Source: UBA6770 sp965661115 (GTDB lineage Bacteria; Bacteroidota; Bacteroidia; Flavobacteriales_G; Salibacteraceae). From it: a stretch of 21,262 nucleotides of DNA. The stretch covers positions 1 to 21,262 of the forward strand of contig CBFICO010000032.1 of the NCBI GenBank assembly GCA_965661115.1, in the 5' to 3' direction. Position numbers and translations under genes: made by a program. The notes under the pieces are model-generated. The model was given only the letters and a program-made list of their open reading frames with translations. It ran no database searches and had not been told where the DNA came from. This document shows positions 6,031 through 13,362 of the stretch, piece by piece (positions within the stretch are counted from its first letter, which is position 1; the number at the start of each line of letters is the position of its first letter).

Positions 6031-8017
6031 TTAAATCCCAGCGCACCGAAAGTTTTAGAGCACGGTCTTGCATAGGATAGTTTGGTCGGGCTAAGTAATT
6101 GTATCCAAAGAATCCTTCAGCTACATTAGCCATTCTAACAAAAAAGTAAAACCGCTCAACATTTACCATCAAAAATGGCTCAAGCCATGGGTAGTTTCCC
6201 ACAGATTGTTTTGTCTGAATAAAAAATTGACGCGTTACCGGATTATATCGATCTGCTGTATGTTCCGATATGTAAAAGAAATCGGTTCCAAGTCTGAATA
6301 GTAACTCGCGCTCAAAAATTCTTCCTTCAACATAAAAAGAATTATATGTAAACAGCTCTGGTAGATTGATAATGCCCGCTTGACTTATGTATTGATATCC
6401 ACCAGAAAGCCTTAGATGAAATGCTCCAAATTTGAACAGTTTTTCAAGGTATGGTCTTGTGATACTAATTGTTCCATTGTACTGTCTGGGTAATCCATCA
6501 ATCCCAAAATAGGTGTAATTAGTGGTTGATTGTTGAAACACACCCATCTTGAAATATGCACTATCAAGTTGCAGTTCAACCTTTCCGTTTATAATTCCTA
6601 CTTTATTAAAACTAGTATTCCAATTCCAACCAAAACTGTTGTATTCATCAAAGATTAGCGCAGGACGCTGAGACGATGTGTTTAAAGCTGTGTTAAGTCG
6701 AATTTTGTTTTTTAACAGGGATGAATGTTTAAATCTAAAACTAATATCACCTTCATTATATCCCGCCATAACAAGTTGTCCGGTTAAGTTAAAATGGTGA
6801 ATGGAATTAGACCTGTTATAGAGACTAGCTTTCGTATAAAGGTTGTTGTGAAAAGCATCTGTTGTTAAGTTATTTAGGTTGTACTGTGTGTATGTACCGT
6901 ACTGGAAACCCGCTCCAGCTTTAAGCCTAATTGAGCTTAAAAATGAACTATCTTTTTCAGTAAATGGGTGAAGAATAATAGCAAGTTCATTGTCGAATTT
7001 ATTCAGCAGGGTTTTGTCAAATGTGGCGGAACCGTTCAGTAGATTTTGATTTAGATAGTTTGTACTATCCAAGTTTTTATCTTCAAAAATTAACTCTTGG
7101 TGCTGATACAAAAAGGTATGCTCTAGCGTGATTTTTGGAATAGTTTGCTCAAGAATAATGGAATCTACGTAAATCGAATCCTGTTCGTCTATGTAGTTAA
7201 ACTTTTTAGTTGGTCCAAAATTGAAACGTTGTTTAAAGAAATACTCCTGCTGCCTTGCGCTGTTAAATGCGTTTTGATAATTTATTTCAAATCCTTGTCT
7301 TGTAATTTTTTGGGGAGAATCGGTAAATACAGTATCGTATTTTATACCTCCGTTCGATTGGTTTACGTTGTCATTGTATACTCCATAAAACAGAAACTGA
7401 TACTTATGGTTTTTGGTTTTAAAGTGCTGTGTGAATTGAAAATTATTGATAGAGTTCCGTTGTTTATCATAGAAACCATTACTACTAATTCTTCGATACC
7501 TTACCCCCACGTTCCAATTTTCTCTAATATTTTGACTTAAATCAACATCTAAACCTTCTTCTTGCTGAGCGCCATTTAGATAGGTTATAGTTGCAAAGGG
7601 TTGACTCAATTCTCTAAACCGAATGGTATTAAACCCAAATCGATAATTATTAAAGTTATCAAAGCCGTAGTTTAACCCTGTAAGAATAGTATCAGAGGCA
7701 AGTAAAGATTGTTGTGCTGAACCATAATTGCCCAAGTTGTTGTAATAATTGTAAAGGTTCTGGTTGTAATTGAAAAAATTGGTCAGGTTAGTGTCTATGG
7801 TATTTGGAACAAAAGTGTCCGTATAGAATTCGTTTAACGAAAAATGATAAAAAGTAAAGTTCTTTGGAACTTCCTCCTCTGTTTCGGTTGAGTCTTCAAT
7901 TGGTGCCTCTGATTGAGAATAACCTGCAAAACCTACCAATAGAAATATTAAGCAAGTTGTATAACTAACTAGGTGCGTAGGTATGTTTAAATGCGCTATT
8001 GGACTTGATACTCTCAC
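6023..8017 (-). CDS. Putative outer-membrane beta-barrel porin (Porin_10-like)
   Basis: A 664-residue protein with an N-terminal signal peptide (hydrophobic core about 16-32, ending GYSQS), an acidic spacer (EDSTETEEEVP) and then a long barrel. The FTFYHFSLNEFYTDTF opening, the asparagine/tyrosine-rich YNQNLYNYYNNLGNYGS stretch, and alternating aromatic strands to the end (RALKLSVRWDLIN) are typical of the Bacteroidota putative porin family. It starts at GTG (8015-8017): an in-frame stop at 8033-8035 excludes an earlier start, and no later start keeps the signal peptide. It begins only 18 bases after the tatA stop, so the two are probably co-transcribed. The 3' end overlaps the convergent TenI-like gene. 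Pore activity and substrate are not established by sequence. Confidence 0.85.
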   Translation of the reverse strand: MRVSSPIAHLNIPTHLVSYTTCLIFLLVGFAGYSQSEAPIEDSTETEEEVPKNFTFYHFSLNEFYTDTFVPNTIDTNLTNFFNYNQNLYNYYNNLGNYGSAQQSLLASDTILTGLNYGFDNFNNYRFGFNTIRFRELSQPFATITYLNGAQQEEGLDVDLSQNIRENWNVGVRYRRISSNGFYDKQRNSINNFQFTQHFKTKNHKYQFLFYGVYNDNVNQSNGGIKYDTVFTDSPQKITRQGFEINYQNAFNSARQQEYFFKQRFNFGPTKKFNYIDEQDSIYVDSIILEQTIPKITLEHTFLYQHQELIFEDKNLDSTNYLNQNLLNGSATFDKTLLNKFDNELAIILHPFTEKDSSFLSSIRLKAGAGFQYGTYTQYNLNNLTTDAFHNNLYTKASLYNRSNSIHHFNLTGQLVMAGYNEGDISFRFKHSSLLKNKIRLNTALNTSSQRPALIFDEYNSFGWNWNTSFNKVGIINGKVELQLDSAYFKMGVFQQSTTNYTYFGIDGLPRQYNGTISITRPYLEKLFKFGAFHLRLSGGYQYISQAGIINLPELFTYNSFYVEGRIFERELLFRLGTDFFYISEHTADRYNPVTRQFFIQTKQSVGNYPWLEPFLMVNVERFYFFVRMANVAEGFFGYNYLARPNYPMQDRALKLSVRWDLIN

Positions 8018-8035
8018 AAGGCTATGCGGGAATCA

Positions 8036-8260
8036 TTATTTGTCTAATTCCTTTTTAGTTTTTTCGATGTCTTGCTTTACGTCTTTAATGCTATCGTTTA
8101 GGTCTTGTTGAATATCGTTAGTAGCATCTTTAAATTGACGAATCCCTTTGCCTAAGCCGCGTGCTATTTCCGGAATTCTTTTTGAACCAAACAGCAGCAG
8201 GATGACCAACAAAATGATAAAGATTTCACCGCCGCCCAGACTAAAAAACAATAAATTCAT
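8036..8260 (-). CDS. tatA: Twin-arginine translocase subunit TatA/TatE family
   Basis: A 74-residue protein with one N-terminal membrane helix (IFIILLVILLLF, about 13-24), the hinge GSKRIPEIARGLGKGIRQFK (25-44) and a charged amphipathic/coiled tail rich in Lys, Asp and Gln. This is the complete TatA architecture: a polymerising component of the Tat pathway that moves folded proteins across the cytoplasmic membrane. The Gly at the start of the hinge and the Pro in RIPEIAR are present. No tatC is in the window. It follows the secDF terminator, and I see no TAnnTTTG box in the short gap, so it may depend on read-through or an unrecognised promoter. The porin-like gene lies 18 bases downstream. 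Confidence 0.93.
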   Translation of the reverse strand: MNLLFFSLGGGEIFIILLVILLLFGSKRIPEIARGLGKGIRQFKDATNDIQQDLNDSIKDVKQDIEKTKKELDK

Positions 8261-8275
8261 TTTACTAATATCATC

Positions 8276-8303
8276 AAAAAAAGGGGCAAATTGCCCCTTT
8301 TTT
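8276..8303 (-). terminator. Intrinsic terminator downstream of secDF
   Basis: A stem AAAAAAGGGGCAA/TTGCCCCTTTTTT with a minimal loop lies between the secDF stop (8324) and the tatA start (8260). The minus-strand product ends in a run of T, as expected for secDF termination. The element is symmetrical and could also act in the other direction. Confidence 0.85.
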
Positions 8304-8323
8304 AATCATTGTTATAAACTCGA

Positions 8324-11300
8324 TTATTTAGATTTTTCTGCTTCGCTTGATAAATCAACCACTGCAGGTGATGCAATACATAATGAACTGTATGTACCTA
8401 CAATTACACCTACCATCAATGCAAATACAAAACCTCTAATTACTTCTCCACCAAAGATGAAAATCATAAGCAATACCAAAATGGTACTCAAAGAGGTGTT
8501 GATTGTACGACTCAATGTACTGTTTAGTGCATCGTTAACAACCGTTTTGTATGCTGTCTTTTTATGTAATCCCAAATATTCTCTTATTCTATCAAATACA
8601 ACCACGGTATCGTTAATAGAATAACCAACTACCGTTAAGATTGCTGCAATAAACGCTTGATCTATTTCCATTGACCAAGGAGCAATTCCGTAGAAAATAG
8701 AGAAGATTCCTAGTACCACCATAACATCGTGGAACATAGCCAACAATGCTCCTAAACCATACTGCCATTTTCTAAATCTAAACAGTATATAAAGGAAGAT
8801 TACAATTAATGAGAACAATACTGACCATACCGCAGATTGTTTAATGTCATCAGCTATAGTTGGTTCAACCAATTGTGAACTCATAATTTCAAAATTGTCA
8901 CCAATTGCATTTAAACCAGTAGTTAAAGTAGATTCTACTTTATCCTCAACTTCACTTCCGGTTTCCTCAATTAGGTATTTGGTTGTGATTTTTACTTGGT
9001 TTGATGTTCCATAGGTTTTAACCTCTGGTCGCTGAGCGATACCATCTTTCGAGATAAATACTTTAGCCAATTCGCTTCCAACTGTTTCTACTTGAACAGG
9101 ATTGTCAAAACGAACCAAATAGCTTCTTCCTCCTGTAAAATCTACACCCGAATCTAAACCTCTAATTGTAAGCGAAGCAATACCGGCAACAACAATAATA
9201 GAAGAAATGATGTAGTATAGTTTTCGTCTCATGATAAACTTCAAGTTCAAGTTTTTGAACGCACCAACAGTCATTTTTGTAGCAAACGAAAGCGAATCTT
9301 TTTTTCTTAACTGCCATTCGAAAATTAGACGGGTAATGAAGATTGCACAAAATAATGAAGTAGCAATACCAATAATAAGCGTAGTGGCAAAACCTTTAAT
9401 TGGTCCCGTACCAAAAACTAAAAGAATTAAACCAGTAAGTCCAGTAGTAATGTTTGCGTCCATAATAGAAGGAATTGCACCTCTAATACTAAATGCTTCG
9501 CTAATTGCCAGCTTCATTCCTTTACCAGATTTTAATTCTTCACGGATTCTTTCGTAAAGCAGCACGTTAGCATCTACCGACATACCAATGGTAAGAACGA
9601 TACCTGCAATACCAGGTAAAGTAAGTGTAGCGCCAATACTCGTTAGAACACCAAATACAAAGAATACGTTAGCTATAAGTGCTATGTCCGCAATTAGACC
9701 TGCTCTAGCATAGAAAAACGCCATGTAAATTAGTACAAGAATAAATGCTACGATAAAAGACATCATTCCAGACTGAATAGCTTCTTGTCCAAGAGAAGGT
9801 CCAACAATAGCTTCTTCGATAATGTTAGCCGGAGCAGGAAGTTTACCCGCTTTTAGAACGTTGGCTAAATCTTGTGCTTCTTCAGGACTAAAACGCCCAG
9901 AAATGCTCGATTGCCCTCCAGGGATTTCACCATTTACACTAGGTGCAGAATAGACTAAGTCATCCAACACAACTGCAATGCTTTTATTAGTTGGAGCACC
10001 GTTAACCGTTCCTTGAGAAGCTTGCCTTGTCATCTCTCTCCAGATTTTTGCACCTGTAGAGTTCATTGACATAGAAATTTCGGGTTGTCCAAGTGGATCA
10101 GCAGTTACAAATGCATTTGTAATTGCATCACCTTCTAAACGAGCGTTACCATCTCTTTGTAATACTTGAATGGCGTGTAAAGCATATACATCTGTAGGTT
10201 GATTGTTACCATCCATGATGGGCTTAGCAGCCCACAAAAACTTAATGTCTGAAGGGAAATATTTAAGAATGTTTCTGTCAGCTAATAACTCAGTTACTTC
10301 AGCTTTGTTTTTTAAACTCACATATCCAATCACTGGACCTTCACCGGGGAAATACTGCTGGGTTTCTGGGTCTTGGTAAATTATTGGCTGAACCAATGCA
10401 TACAATGGGTTTTCAGCTGCAAACTCATCAAACGACTGCTCATCAGCAGCATTTGCTGCTGTATCATTATCACCTTCAAGTTCTGCTAATAAATCGTCAG
10501 CAGAATCTGTTGAATCTGTAGTTTCCGCTTCAACATCAGTCTTAGTTCCAGTATCGTCAGCTACAACATCGTCAAGCGAAGAAGTTTCAGTAGAATCAGC
10601 TTTTGGTGATTCTGCTTTTTTAAGTTCTCTTAAATACTCGTTTGCTTTTTCAAGCCCTGTAAAAATTTCTCTGTTGTCATAAGTTTCCCAGAACTCCAAC
10701 TTAGCAGTTCCTTGTAAAATCTTACGAACTCGGCTCTTATCTTTTACACCAGGAAGTTCTACGATAATTCTGTCAGAAGTAGCTAAACGCTGAATTTTTG
10801 GTTGAACAACTCCAAGACCATCGATTCTTTTTCTAAGTACTTGCTCTGTTCTTTTAACAGCATCTTCAGCTTCTTTTCTGATGATATCTAATACTTCTTC
10901 ATTAGAAGATTCTCTAGGAAAAAGCTCCTTGTTCTCTCTGTTGTGAAAAACCGAACTTAATTTAAAGTTAGGATTATTTGCTTGAATTGCTTGTCCAAAA
11001 AGAGTTGTGAAATCGTCTTGAGAATTCTTTTGTAATTCAATTGCATCGTTAATTGACTTTACAAATACTTCGTCTTTACTGTCTGCTGCCATTGCTTTAA
11101 TTAGGTCAACAACCGAAACTTCCAATGTAACGTTCATACCTCCTTGAAGGTCCAAACCTTTGTTCAGCTCTCGTTGCTTGCACTCTCTGTATGTGTATCC
11201 CAATACAGGATAAGCTTCTTCTGAACCAACGTTTAGCAAGTAGTTACTTTCTAAAACACCAAGTGCAGAATCTTGAGCATAGCTGCTCATTTCTGGATTT

Positions 11301-11446
11301 ACTGTAAGAAGAGAATCTAGTTTTTCGCTAGCATAAGCTTTAGCATCATTCTCAACACCATTGGTAATCCATGTAAACGAAAGCTGATAAATACAGGCTG
11401 CTGTCAATAAAATTGTAAAGAGCCATATAGCCGTTTTGTTTTGCAT
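8324..11446 (-). CDS. secDF: Fused protein translocase subunit SecDF
   Basis: SecD and SecF are joined in one 1040-residue protein, the usual arrangement in Bacteroidota. It sits in the cytoplasmic membrane, where it uses the proton gradient to help SecYEG release exported proteins. Residues 5-24 are the first membrane helix. The SecD periplasmic part begins with LNKGLDLQGGMNV (95-106) and continues through VLRKRIDGLGVVQPKIQR (203-220). The SecD membrane bundle runs from about 556 to 710 and carries GMSVDANVLLYERIREE (621-637). SecF starts near 740 with RGLDSGVDFTGG (762-773) and later has NDTVVVFDRIREYLG. An acidic, low-complexity insert rich in Asp, Thr, Ser and Ala at about 284-345 interrupts the SecD periplasmic region. 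The ATG at 11446 follows a perfect -7 box and the gene ends at its own terminator. Confidence 0.97.
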   Translation of the reverse strand: MQNKTAIWLFTILLTAACIYQLSFTWITNGVENDAKAYASEKLDSLLTVNPEMSSYAQDSALGVLESNYLLNVGSEEAYPVLGYTYRECKQRELNKGLDLQGGMNVTLEVSVVDLIKAMAADSKDEVFVKSINDAIELQKNSQDDFTTLFGQAIQANNPNFKLSSVFHNRENKELFPRESSNEEVLDIIRKEAEDAVKRTEQVLRKRIDGLGVVQPKIQRLATSDRIIVELPGVKDKSRVRKILQGTAKLEFWETYDNREIFTGLEKANEYLRELKKAESPKADSTETSSLDDVVADDTGTKTDVEAETTDSTDSADDLLAELEGDNDTAANAADEQSFDEFAAENPLYALVQPIIYQDPETQQYFPGEGPVIGYVSLKNKAEVTELLADRNILKYFPSDIKFLWAAKPIMDGNNQPTDVYALHAIQVLQRDGNARLEGDAITNAFVTADPLGQPEISMSMNSTGAKIWREMTRQASQGTVNGAPTNKSIAVVLDDLVYSAPSVNGEIPGGQSSISGRFSPEEAQDLANVLKAGKLPAPANIIEEAIVGPSLGQEAIQSGMMSFIVAFILVLIYMAFFYARAGLIADIALIANVFFVFGVLTSIGATLTLPGIAGIVLTIGMSVDANVLLYERIREELKSGKGMKLAISEAFSIRGAIPSIMDANITTGLTGLILLVFGTGPIKGFATTLIIGIATSLFCAIFITRLIFEWQLRKKDSLSFATKMTVGAFKNLNLKFIMRRKLYYIISSIIVVAGIASLTIRGLDSGVDFTGGRSYLVRFDNPVQVETVGSELAKVFISKDGIAQRPEVKTYGTSNQVKITTKYLIEETGSEVEDKVESTLTTGLNAIGDNFEIMSSQLVEPTIADDIKQSAVWSVLFSLIVIFLYILFRFRKWQYGLGALLAMFHDVMVVLGIFSIFYGIAPWSMEIDQAFIAAILTVVGYSINDTVVVFDRIREYLGLHKKTAYKTVVNDALNSTLSRTINTSLSTILVLLMIFIFGGEVIRGFVFALMVGVIVGTYSSLCIASPAVVDLSSEAEKSK

Positions 11447-11479
11447 TTTTTGCCGCTATTTAGTTAAAATTAAAGCGTG

Positions 11480-11487
11480 CAAATATA
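11480..11487 (-). promoter_or_regulatory. -7 box of secDF
   Basis: The minus strand reads TATATTTG, an exact TAnnTTTG, 33 bases before the secDF ATG. A TTG triplet upstream (11514-11516) is 26 bases away, slightly outside the usual spacing for a -33 element. Confidence 0.5.
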
Positions 11488-11629
11488 GAACTTCAAGATA
11501 TATATATGTATTGCAAGTAGATTATGTGTAAGTAATTGATATTCAGTTGGTTTTTTATGGCTTGTAAAAACTGATTTTATCCAAGAAACTATTGGCTGTT
11601 AGGTAAACGTCTTTTTGCTGGTACAAATC

Positions 11630-11668
11630 AAAAATAATCCCCACCAATTAGTGGGGATTTTTTTTGAG
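11630..11668 (-). terminator. Intrinsic terminator downstream of mdh
   Basis: A 9-bp perfect stem AATCCCCAC/GTGGGGATT (11636-11659) with a six-base loop is flanked by A/T runs on both sides. It lies just past the mdh stop, in the direction of mdh transcription. The 237-base gap 11447-11683 holds only this element, the secDF -7 box and an alternating TA tract near 11499-11507; no gene is seen. Confidence 0.82.
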
Positions 11669-11683
11669 ATATTTATGAGATTT

Positions 11684-12604
11684 TTAAAGCAATCCGTTTG
11701 TTTTGCTAACTGCAGCAGCAGATTCTTTTAAGTTATTCATCTCTGCATCGTTTAGATCAATTTCAACGACTTTTTCAATTCCATTTTTACCAATAATTGA
11801 TGGTACACCAATGCAGATATCGTTTAGGCCATATTCACCTTCAAGAAGGCAAGAACATGGGAACATTTTTTTTGTATCACATGCAATTGCCTGAACCATT
11901 GCAGATACTGCCGCACCTGGAGCATACCAAGCAGAGGTTCCTAAAAGTTTGGTAAGTGTTGCACCGCCAACTTTAGTTTCCTCTTTTACACAAGTCATTT
12001 GGTCATCAGATAAAAACTCAGAAACAGGAACACTGTTTCTAGTAGCTAATCTTGTTAATGGAATCATTCCAGTATCACTGTGTCCACCGATAACCATTCC
12101 GTCAACGTCAGAAGCTGGGCAACCAAGAGCTTCTGAAAGTCTGTATTTAAATCTTGCAGAATCCAATGCACCGCCCATACCAATAATTCTGTTTTTAGGT
12201 AGTCCAGTTGCTTGATGCGCTAAGTAGGTCATGGTGTCCATTGGGTTAGAAACCACAATTATGATTACGTTAGGTGAATGTTTGATTAGGTTTTCGGAAA
12301 CTGATTTTACGATACCAGCGTTTGTGGAAATTAACTCTTCACGAGTCATTCCTGGTTTTCTGGGAATTCCTGAAGTAATAACAGCAATATCGCTACCTGC
12401 AGTTTTTGAATAATCGTTGGTAGTACCAGTAATTTTTGTGTCAAAACTGTTTAAAGAGGCCGTTTGCATTAAATCCATTGCTTTACCTTCAGCAAATCCC
12501 TCTTTAATGTCAATTAAAACTACTTCTGATGCAAAATCTTTAATTGCGATGTATTCTGCACAACTTGCGCCAACTGCACCTGCTCCAACTACTGTTACTT
12601 TCAT
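11684..12604 (-). CDS. mdh: Malate dehydrogenase, LDH-like type
   Basis: This TCA-cycle enzyme interconverts malate and oxaloacetate with NAD in the cytosol. Starting from the ATG at 12604 it has 306 residues, close to the usual length for this type. The Rossmann loop is VVGAGAVGASCA (5-16) and Asp32 (VLIDIKEG) predicts NAD rather than NADP use. Substrate and catalytic residues are present: Arg82 and Arg88 in PRKPGMTREE, Asn120 in SNPMD, Asp148 and Arg151 in GALDSARFKYRL, and His175 in GGHSDTGMIPL. A longer frame beginning with TTG at 12634 is possible but would start inside the -7 box (12632-12639), so those ten extra residues (MPLQNSNTKN) are rejected. Monocistronic, with its own terminator. 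Confidence 0.97.
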   Translation of the reverse strand: MKVTVVGAGAVGASCAEYIAIKDFASEVVLIDIKEGFAEGKAMDLMQTASLNSFDTKITGTTNDYSKTAGSDIAVITSGIPRKPGMTREELISTNAGIVKSVSENLIKHSPNVIIIVVSNPMDTMTYLAHQATGLPKNRIIGMGGALDSARFKYRLSEALGCPASDVDGMVIGGHSDTGMIPLTRLATRNSVPVSEFLSDDQMTCVKEETKVGGATLTKLLGTSAWYAPGAAVSAMVQAIACDTKKMFPCSCLLEGEYGLNDICIGVPSIIGKNGIEKVVEIDLNDAEMNNLKESAAAVSKTNGLL

Positions 12605-12631
12605 GTTTTTTGTGTTTGAATTTTGAAGCGG

Positions 12632-12639
12632 CAAAAGTA
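12632..12639 (-). promoter_or_regulatory. -7 box of mdh
   Basis: The minus strand reads TACTTTTG, an exact TAnnTTTG. It lies 27 bases before the ATG at 12604 and overlaps the alternative TTG start at 12634, which is why the shorter mdh start is preferred. Confidence 0.6.
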
Positions 12640-12774
12640 GATAAACTCTGCACTATTTTTGGTAAACTCAAAGCTCAAATTGTACTAAAACTTCATAATG
12701 TATGCTTTAGTTAATTTAAATTTGAAAAGCAGGCAACGGTTTTAAAATGTTTGCGTCTTAAGACAGAATTCCGG

Positions 12775-13362
12775 ATGGAACGAATACTAAATGTGCAGTT
12801 ATCAGACATTATTACAGGTTGTAAGCAACGCGACGACAAGTGTCAGCGAGAGCTTTACAATAGGTATTTTGGTTTGATGATGTCCATTTGTTTTCGTTAT
12901 TGTGATTGTAAGCAAGATGCCGAAGACAACGTTCAAGAAGGGTTTGTAAAGGTCTTTGAAAAAATTGATGGTTTTGACGATAAGGGCTCCTTTGATGGTT
13001 GGATGAAAAGAGTTTTTGTAAACCTATGTTTAGATAAAATTCGCAAAAAGAAAATGCAGTTTTTGAGTATAGACGAAGGTGAAAACGGTGAATATCTTTT
13101 AGAGTCCAGTAGAGAAGAAGAGGAAGAAGAAAATCAATTGCTAGCTTCAGTAGGTAGGGATAATTTATTGAAAGCAATTCAAGATTTATCGCCTGTTTAC
13201 CGAACGGTTTTTAACCTGTATGTAATAGAAGGTTACACCCACGCAGAAATAGCAAAACACCTTAATATTTCTGAAGGAACGTCAAAATCCAATCTCTTTA
13301 AAGCCAAAAAGAAATTAAGAAAAGAAGTTGAAGCGTTTTTGAAATCAAAATATGCAAGCTAA
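12775..13362 (+). CDS. ECF-type RNA polymerase sigma factor (sigma-70 family)
   Basis: From the ATG at 12775 the protein has 195 residues. Region 2 is at about 25-95 (ELYNRYFGLMMSICFRYC, then DAEDNVQEGFVKVFEKID, then SFDGWMKRVFVNLCLDKIRK), giving core-polymerase and -10 recognition. A very acidic linker (EEEEEEN, about 114-120) separates it from region 4 at about 128-190 (LSPVYRTVFNLYVIEGYTHA, then EIAKHLNISEGTSKSNLFKA), a helix-turn-helix for -35 recognition. A TTG start at 12751 adds eight residues but would fall in a putative -7 element (AATGTTTG, 12746-12753, with TTTG 21 bases upstream), so ATG is preferred. It overlaps the next gene by 11 bases, the classical arrangement for a sigma factor and its anti-sigma protein. 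Target promoters are unknown. Confidence 0.92.
   Translation: MERILNVQLSDIITGCKQRDDKCQRELYNRYFGLMMSICFRYCDCKQDAEDNVQEGFVKVFEKIDGFDDKGSFDGWMKRVFVNLCLDKIRKKKMQFLSIDEGENGEYLLESSREEEEEENQLLASVGRDNLLKAIQDLSPVYRTVFNLYVIEGYTHAEIAKHLNISEGTSKSNLFKAKKKLRKEVEAFLKSKYAS

Noticed and set aside
7145..8624. Antisense + strand frames opposite the porin-like, tatA and secDF genes (7145-7540, 8148-8624)
   Set aside because: They cross or mirror well-supported genes, cover a terminator, and show no signal or domain of their own.
11499..11507. Alternating TA tract upstream of secDF, considered as an origin or protein-binding repeat
   Set aside because: It is only a few dinucleotides long in an AT-rich intergenic region and has no partner repeats.
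11703..12626. Four short + strand frames opposite mdh
   Set aside because: All mirror conserved mdh codons; none has a promoter box or recognisable sequence.
13082..13135. Purine-rich GAA/GAG run in the sigma-factor gene, considered as a repeat
   Set aside because: It encodes the acidic linker between sigma regions 2 and 4, a usual feature, and shows no repeat unit.
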